From Stieleria bergensis (lineage in GTDB: Bacteria > Planctomycetota > Planctomycetia > Pirellulales > Pirellulaceae), in contig CP036272.1 of NCBI GenBank assembly GCA_007745635.1, positions 3,599,924 through 3,646,302 of the forward strand: DNA of 46,379 nucleotides. Direction: 5' to 3'. Under the pieces are notes generated by a model. That model did no database searches, was not told the DNA's origin, and saw nothing but the letters and a program-made list of their open reading frames with translations. Positions 42,354 through 46,379 of the stretch are shown here, in pieces. The position numbers and the translations under genes were made by a program. Position 1 is the stretch's first letter. Each line of letters starts with the position of its first letter.

Positions 42354-43405
42354 CCAGCGGTGCGAGGCGACTCGCTGGCACGCTGCAATGCTGGGCCTTT
42401 TTATGCTGGGCGCTGCAGCCTCATCTGGCCACTGCGCAAGCTCCCCCGGTAACAACCACTGCGGAAACAATACAGCTAGCAGCAACACACGAGGTCGTGT
42501 TGCCTGTTGGTTCGCAGCGGGTCCTGCAACTTCCCAAACTGTCTGCTGGGAGTCCCGCACCGGGGCGCAAAGTTCGCGTGACGGCCCCCGAATACGACGG
42601 CACGAATGTCTTTCACACGCTCTATCTCCCACCGGACTGGAAATCAAATTGGCAGGCGTCTGGCAAACGCTGGCCGGTGATTTTTGAACTCACCGGCAAT
42701 CAGTGGGCTGCCTGTGCTTCGACCGGCCAGCCTCAAGACGCCAGCCTAGGATATGGGCTTAGTGCCGGCCAATTCATTTGGGTCTCGTTACCGTATGTCA
42801 ATGCGACCGGTGATGCTAACGAAACGCATTGGTGGGGCGACCAGCAAGCGACGATCGATTATCTGAAACTCAACGTTCCACGCGTGATCAAACAGTTCGG
42901 GGGCGATTCCGAAGCTGTGATTCTGTGTGGTTTCTCTCGGGGCGCAATTGGAGCGAACTTCTTGGGACTCGCAGACGATGAAGTGGCCAAACTGTGGACG
43001 GCCTTCGTCGCGCATGATCACTTTGATGGCGTGCGGCAATGGAATGGGACCGACTGGGGCACTCCGTTGGCCGATTACCAAACGTCCGCAACCAATCGAC
43101 TGCAACGAGTGGCCGGCCGGCCCTACTACGTTCGCAACTCCAAAGCAACACAAGCCTTCATCGAACAGCGACTCGCAGACACCACAAACTTCACCTATTA
43201 CGATGTCAACATGCAGGAGATCTTCGGCGTGATCCCCAATGACATCGTCATTCACAGCCACAACGATCGCTGGCTATTGAAACCAAGTGGCTATCGCGAT
43301 GAAGCCTGGCAGTGGATCAACGAAGCCCTCTCGCCCCAGCGTTTGTCACACAAAACAAACCTGATCCATCCCAACGCCGATGGAGCAACCTATTCAGAAA
43401 AGTAG
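42323..43405 (+). CDS. Secreted alpha/beta-hydrolase-fold protein
   Basis: 360 residues from the ATG at 42323, preceded by GGCGGGAGA and overlapping the BatA-like gene by 31 bp; a 412-codon frame reaching 42167 lies inside that gene and is rejected. The signal peptide is RRLAGTLQCWAFLCWALQPHLATAQA. Then FHTLYLPPDWKS...WPVIFELTGN gives an esterase-like lid region. The nucleophile elbow is GFSRGAIG (GxSxG, Ser ~201), and a possible acid and histidine lie in AHDHFDG and IVIHSHNDRW. An esterase or feruloyl-esterase-like role is plausible; the substrate is unknown. Coupling to the BatA gene suggests co-expression. Confidence 0.85.
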   Translation: MVAVQSSHRLASGARRLAGTLQCWAFLCWALQPHLATAQAPPVTTTAETIQLAATHEVVLPVGSQRVLQLPKLSAGSPAPGRKVRVTAPEYDGTNVFHTLYLPPDWKSNWQASGKRWPVIFELTGNQWAACASTGQPQDASLGYGLSAGQFIWVSLPYVNATGDANETHWWGDQQATIDYLKLNVPRVIKQFGGDSEAVILCGFSRGAIGANFLGLADDEVAKLWTAFVAHDHFDGVRQWNGTDWGTPLADYQTSATNRLQRVAGRPYYVRNSKATQAFIEQRLADTTNFTYYDVNMQEIFGVIPNDIVIHSHNDRWLLKPSGYRDEAWQWINEALSPQRLSHKTNLIHPNADGATYSEK

Positions 43406-43599
43406 ATCAGAGCGGGAACCACAATCATCAGAGCCGTTTGCAGCAGCATGACGAACCAGTACGGCCCCGGCTTCGTTTCGCGCTCGACCAGCTTGAAATC
43501 GCCCGCCCAGCCGGCGACGGCTATCCCGGTCCAAAGCTGCAGAAAATAGGTGCCAATGGCAACAAACACAATCATCCAGATCGCAATCTCGGTAATCAT
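43390..43599 (-). CDS. Small two-helix membrane protein
   Basis: 69 residues. Two hydrophobic helices (MITEIAIWMIVFVAIGTYFLQLW and PYWFVMLLQTALMIVVPALIYF) are joined by a charged loop (GDFKLVERETKPG). No family is recognised. Its 3' end overlaps the convergent hydrolase gene by 16 bp. The amino-acid composition favours a real protein, but it is unsupported by homology. Confidence 0.6.
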   Translation of the reverse strand: MITEIAIWMIVFVAIGTYFLQLWTGIAVAGWAGDFKLVERETKPGPYWFVMLLQTALMIVVPALIYFSE

Positions 43600-43819
43600 T
43601 CAGCAGACTTGATCAAACAGCGGATTAAGGTCAAGGGGCACCATCGTCCAGCACGATGAAGGATGACGGCAGATTCTGCCAGAGTCCGGCGACGCATGGC
43701 AATCGCCACTGACCCCACAAACGGCAGCTCATCCTATTTTAACAGACAATGTCGGTCCGCGGTCCCAACCGTCGCTTCAACCGACTGGAAGCGATCCAGC
43801 GTGACTCTAAGGATCTGGT

Positions 43820-44191
43820 GTGGCCAGCAAACAGCAAATTCAGTTATCGCCTACCCGAGTGCTGCAACTGCAGACCGTCGGAACTGAATGCACCTGGCGC
43901 AACATTGACAGCCAATTGGAAACGCTGCAACCCTTCTGGAACCACCTGCAGCTCCACTGCAACGCCGAGTGCTGCGGCATCGAAGCCTTTGACTGGACTG
44001 CCCAAGGGATCTATCACGCACGCGACGCAACGCATGACGCCAGCACCGGCAAAAAGTTCCTGAAGCTAAAGCTCACGGTCAAACAACTTGATGCACAGGC
44101 GATTGAGTCGCAGATCTTAAATCAGTGGATGATCAAGCAAGACTTTCTGACGCTGATTGAACACATCATCGATTGCTTGATTGACAGTTAG
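43820..44191 (+). CDS. Hypothetical protein, DUF6331-like
   Basis: 123 residues from a GTG at 43820 (VASKQQIQLSPTRV). The centre reads FWNHLQLHCNAECCGIEAFDWTAQGI, matching my recollection of the DUF6331 pattern (an ECCG-(I/L)-(D/E)-AF block). The rest is helical (LKLTVKQLDAQAIESQILNQWMIKQDFLTLIEHIIDC). Cytoplasmic, function unknown. Paired cysteines in ECCG could bind metal. An isolated gene without obvious operon partners. Confidence 0.65.
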   Translation: MASKQQIQLSPTRVLQLQTVGTECTWRNIDSQLETLQPFWNHLQLHCNAECCGIEAFDWTAQGIYHARDATHDASTGKKFLKLKLTVKQLDAQAIESQILNQWMIKQDFLTLIEHIIDCLIDS

Positions 44192-44370
44192 GATCGTTGG
44201 CAACGCAAAGGTTCCCACAGCGAATGGCCCCGGTGGTTGGGCTGCAACACAGCACCACACCTGATTGGTACAGAGGGTGCCGTTGTGTGCGTTTCCAGGC
44301 ACTGGTGCTGATTGGAACGATAAGGTGCCGTGCTCACACCATCTTCTCTCCACCCAACACGGAAAAGAGC

Positions 44371-44601
44371 GTGAGCGAGCAAAGCGATTTCCCGAAGTAC
44401 AAAACCCCCGAGATCGTCGAGTCGCGCAGCGAACTGATCAGCGTCTCCGGAAAGGTCCAGCAAGTCTTCATCACTGCTGTGTTTGGGCTTTCCCGTTCCT
44501 GGACACCGAACCGGGACAGAGCTGAATCCAGCCATCTGCATTGCGGGTACAACACAGCGCGCTTGATTGCGATCCAACGCAGCACAAGAATCCACCGCTA
44601 G
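44371..44601 (+). CDS. Candidate small peptide gene with RiPP-leader-like N-terminus
   Basis: 76 codons from a GTG at 44371 preceded by GGAAAAGAGC. The first part, VSEQSDFPKYKTPEIVESRS followed by ELISVSG, has the look of RiPP or lasso-type leaders (Y-x-x-P followed by acidic residues and a terminal small-residue turn). The remainder is basic and less protein-like, so the real peptide may end earlier by recoding or not exist. The frame is open further upstream (44197) but that part is not protein-like. No modification enzymes lie nearby. Confidence 0.3.
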   Translation: MSEQSDFPKYKTPEIVESRSELISVSGKVQQVFITAVFGLSRSWTPNRDRAESSHLHCGYNTARLIAIQRSTRIHR

Positions 44602-44630
44602 CGGCAGAGCGGCTAGCCGGTGGGGACCTG

Positions 44631-44650
44631 CTGATTGAATAGCCAATCAG
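44631..44650 (-). terminator. Hairpin downstream of the uxaE-like gene
   Basis: CTGATTG-AATAGC-CAATCAG, a perfect 7-bp stem, lies 10-29 bp past the stop of the minus-strand gene. No T-run follows, so intrinsic termination is only possible. Confidence 0.35.
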
Positions 44651-44659
44651 TGATGCGGA

Positions 44660-45928
44660 TTACATTCCGCTGCGCAACGCATCAAGGTGGCGACCAAAGT
44701 GATCGTCCAGAACTTGGCAGTAAGTGTCCGGATTGTCTTTCAAGCACTCCAACACAATACGGCCCCAATGGCGATCGGTCAGTACGGAACCGAACGTGCA
44801 GTGCAAGATTTGTCGGCCAGGCTTGGTGAAACCTTTACCTTGCGGCACTTCGCTCCAAAATTCCAAGTATTCTCGCTGCAAGATTTTGTCGGTTCCCATG
44901 TCAATGGTCGGAGCATCGGCCAAGGTTGCCGAGACATGATACGTGGCTTTGTCCGTCTCGTAGCGATCCCGAGAAAACTCGATGATCTTTGCGAAGTTCA
45001 TCGGATCTTCGATTGCCACCACACGCAGGGCTTCCAAGTAACTTGTCCCTGCCGTCTTGACGTGGAACTTGCCCTTCGTCGCGCGAGCTAGAGCAGCGTA
45101 CATCGAAACTTTATCACTGCCGGAGTGCAAGCTTAACTTATAGGGCCCCAGCATTTCGGCGATCGCCGCGTGATCGGCCAGCGATGCCTCCAAAGCGTCA
45201 TGATCGCCGATGAAGTCAATTCCCTTTTCAAAATCACCAATGAATCGCGGAGCCAAGCTCACAAGCTTCATGCCACCTTTTAAGCACTGATCGGCAATGA
45301 TGTAGTGCTCGGCCAAGGTCGTGGGCTGATCCGTTTCGTCGACGGACAATTCGATTTCATAATCCTGCCCCGCCGCTTCATTAACGGTTTTGATGTAATC
45401 GCCCAGCTTAAGCGCCCGGGTGATTGCCGGGCCATACTTCACAGCCGCTCGCATGCAGGCTTGTTCATCCAGCTCGATCTTCGAGCCGCTTGGAAGTGTG
45501 ATCGTCTTGCCGACATAGTCGTTGTACCACGTTGCATGATCTTGAGCGGCGGCAAACTTCTCCCGCAGCGTCGCTTCATCGTAGTCATCGGCCTGCTGAT
45601 CAACGTCATCCGACGGGTCAATCGTAAAGAAAGTGAATCCGGCTGCCGCGGTGATGTCGACATCCTCATTGACTTTTAAGTGATCCGCGTCGGCTCCGAT
45701 GGGTCCGTCCCAACCCGCAGCCAACGCACCGTTCATCGCATCGGCCATCACGCCTTCAGGATTACGCCCCGTGCGAGTCATTTCACGAATGGACTGCTGA
45801 GGGAAAATCGCCGCGATCCCCTGACCGCAACGTTTCATCGCAGCAACATGCCCCGGCGTCGCTAGTCCAGTTCGATCACCAAATCCAAACGAAGGTTCAA
45901 GACCAAGGGTGGTGCACTTTTTACTCAT
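44660..45928 (-). CDS. uxaE: Tagaturonate/fructuronate epimerase family protein (UxaE-like)
   Basis: 422 residues from the ATG at 45928 (MSKKCTTLGLEPSFGFGDRTGLATPGH); a 15-residue longer version is unlikely. Conserved blocks of the UxaE family are seen: SFGFGDRTGLATPGH, WDGPIGADADHLKVNEDVDITAAAGFTFFTIDPSDDV, YEIELSVDETDQPTT, SLAPRFIGDFEKGIDFIGD, YKLSLHSGSDK, HVKTAGTSYLEALRVVA. The fold is a TIM barrel that probably binds a divalent metal through Asp, Glu and His. UxaE interconverts D-tagaturonate and D-fructuronate in galacturonate breakdown. No other uronate gene is nearby, so the substrate is provisional. Confidence 0.9.
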   Translation of the reverse strand: MSKKCTTLGLEPSFGFGDRTGLATPGHVAAMKRCGQGIAAIFPQQSIREMTRTGRNPEGVMADAMNGALAAGWDGPIGADADHLKVNEDVDITAAAGFTFFTIDPSDDVDQQADDYDEATLREKFAAAQDHATWYNDYVGKTITLPSGSKIELDEQACMRAAVKYGPAITRALKLGDYIKTVNEAAGQDYEIELSVDETDQPTTLAEHYIIADQCLKGGMKLVSLAPRFIGDFEKGIDFIGDHDALEASLADHAAIAEMLGPYKLSLHSGSDKVSMYAALARATKGKFHVKTAGTSYLEALRVVAIEDPMNFAKIIEFSRDRYETDKATYHVSATLADAPTIDMGTDKILQREYLEFWSEVPQGKGFTKPGRQILHCTFGSVLTDRHWGRIVLECLKDNPDTYCQVLDDHFGRHLDALRSGM

Positions 45929-46263
45929 TGTCGCAAAGACCGGTGGAATGAGGAGGGGAGGAGTACGAGGCAAACCGCTGTGACCGCGGCGCCAATCAAC
46001 AGCCCCTAGCTTAAAACGACTTGCCCATTCTTAAAAGCACTCGCACAGTGCTCGATCGCCACAGAGAACCGCAAACACACCAGCGAATCCTGATCTCCTT
46101 CGCTGGCTCGGCTGATCGATCCTATTTCAATGTCGCAAAGCACAAAAACAAGCCCGTTTGCAAACGGTCCATTGAAGCAGAATATTCTGGAAAAAGAATT
46201 TCTTTATCTGCCATCGCCGGGTTGAGCAGGAGGTTGTTGCTGATGGGGAAATTCGTTGACTGA
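45929..46263. other. Upstream region of the uxaE-like gene
   Basis: No supported gene. An 80-codon frame at 46021-46263 has no recognisable features and no ribosome-binding site. Confidence 0.45.
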
Positions 46264-46285
46264 ACTCTCCCGCTTGCGGGAGAGT
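46264..46285. repeat. 22-bp perfect hairpin
   Basis: ACTCTCCCGC-TT-GCGGGAGAGT, 10-bp arms, followed by TCGAGCCTAAGCGAGGTGAG. I recognise this as the style of dispersed palindromic repeats common in planctomycete intergenic DNA. There is no T-run, so it is not a standard terminator. Confidence 0.7.
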
Positions 46286-46379
46286 CGAGCCTAAGCGAGG
46301 TGAGGGGAGTGCCGGGATAAAACCGGATTGAGATAGGGAATGAAAGTGTCCTACGTAGAAAGTCTAGCCAACTGCTATG

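Larger units (their letters stand above)
44192..44659. other. Intergenic stretch, largely without supported genes
   Basis: Apart from the candidate peptide (44371-44601) nothing is supported. The overlapping frames on both strands look random. Near its right end are imperfect palindromes, including CCACCGCTAG...CTAGCCGGTGG (about 44598-44621). Confidence 0.45.

Noticed and set aside
46021-46263. 80-codon frame upstream of the uxaE-like gene
   Set aside because: No ribosome-binding site, composition like random sequence, no recognisable motif.

Overview
The window looks like chromosomal DNA of a planctomycete, most likely a Rhodopirellula-like member of the Pirellulaceae. This is inferred from the gene content: a secreted sulfatase, a TPR/VCBS/ASPIC-UnbV lipoprotein, a squalene-cyclase-repeat protein with a proline-rich N-terminus, a DoxX + Tat-exported Gfo/Idh/MocA pair, a seven-haem cytochrome fused to TPRs, a DUF58/BatA pair, and RAYT- and IS91-type elements. 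No species is assigned.

The left third (about 1.86-16.2 kb) is a chromosomal integron. An integron-type tyrosine recombinase (14850-16235, +) carries the IntI-specific insertion and the R/H/R/H/Y residues. Divergent from it lie an attI region with a good outward promoter candidate and then 17 complete gene cassettes running leftward, all oriented on the minus strand. An 18th cassette is truncated. Each cassette ends in an attC site, nearly always 89-101 bp. In 15 of the 17, the first 6-7 bases of the cassette match its own R'' core exactly or almost exactly; two match with one difference. The cargo is mostly small proteins of unknown function or immunity-like type (SUKH/SMI1-KNR4, DUF6714-like, DUF7832-like, possible Imm26-like). 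It also includes two toxin-antitoxin modules (one inverted), a secreted serine hydrolase, a secreted amidohydrolase, a tail-collar-domain protein, three copies of one gene-less cassette, and a cassette made of a decayed tyrosine-recombinase/IS91 element. A second, truncated copy of that element marks the distal end of the array, beyond which lie a RAYT-like transposase and short tandem repeats.

The rest (16.2-46.4 kb) is a conventional planctomycete backbone. It holds an M32 carboxypeptidase; an OpgH-like membrane protein that has lost its glycosyltransferase motifs; RlmN; an M20 peptidase; a BFD-type [2Fe-2S] protein; a sulfatase; a TPR/VCBS lipoprotein; a PQQ-propeller protein; a squalene-cyclase-repeat protein; the SRP RNA gene (minus strand, 32.4-32.5 kb); DoxX and Gfo/Idh/MocA proteins; a YgfZ-like protein; the multihaem cytochrome; a DUF58-BatA-hydrolase operon; small hypotheticals; and a tagaturonate epimerase (UxaE) family protein.

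The integron is the most striking system here. It has a full attI/Pc/intI platform, a uniform attC family, toxin-antitoxin cassettes with their own promoters and a thrice-repeated non-coding cassette. All of this is read from the sequence alone; no database search was possible.
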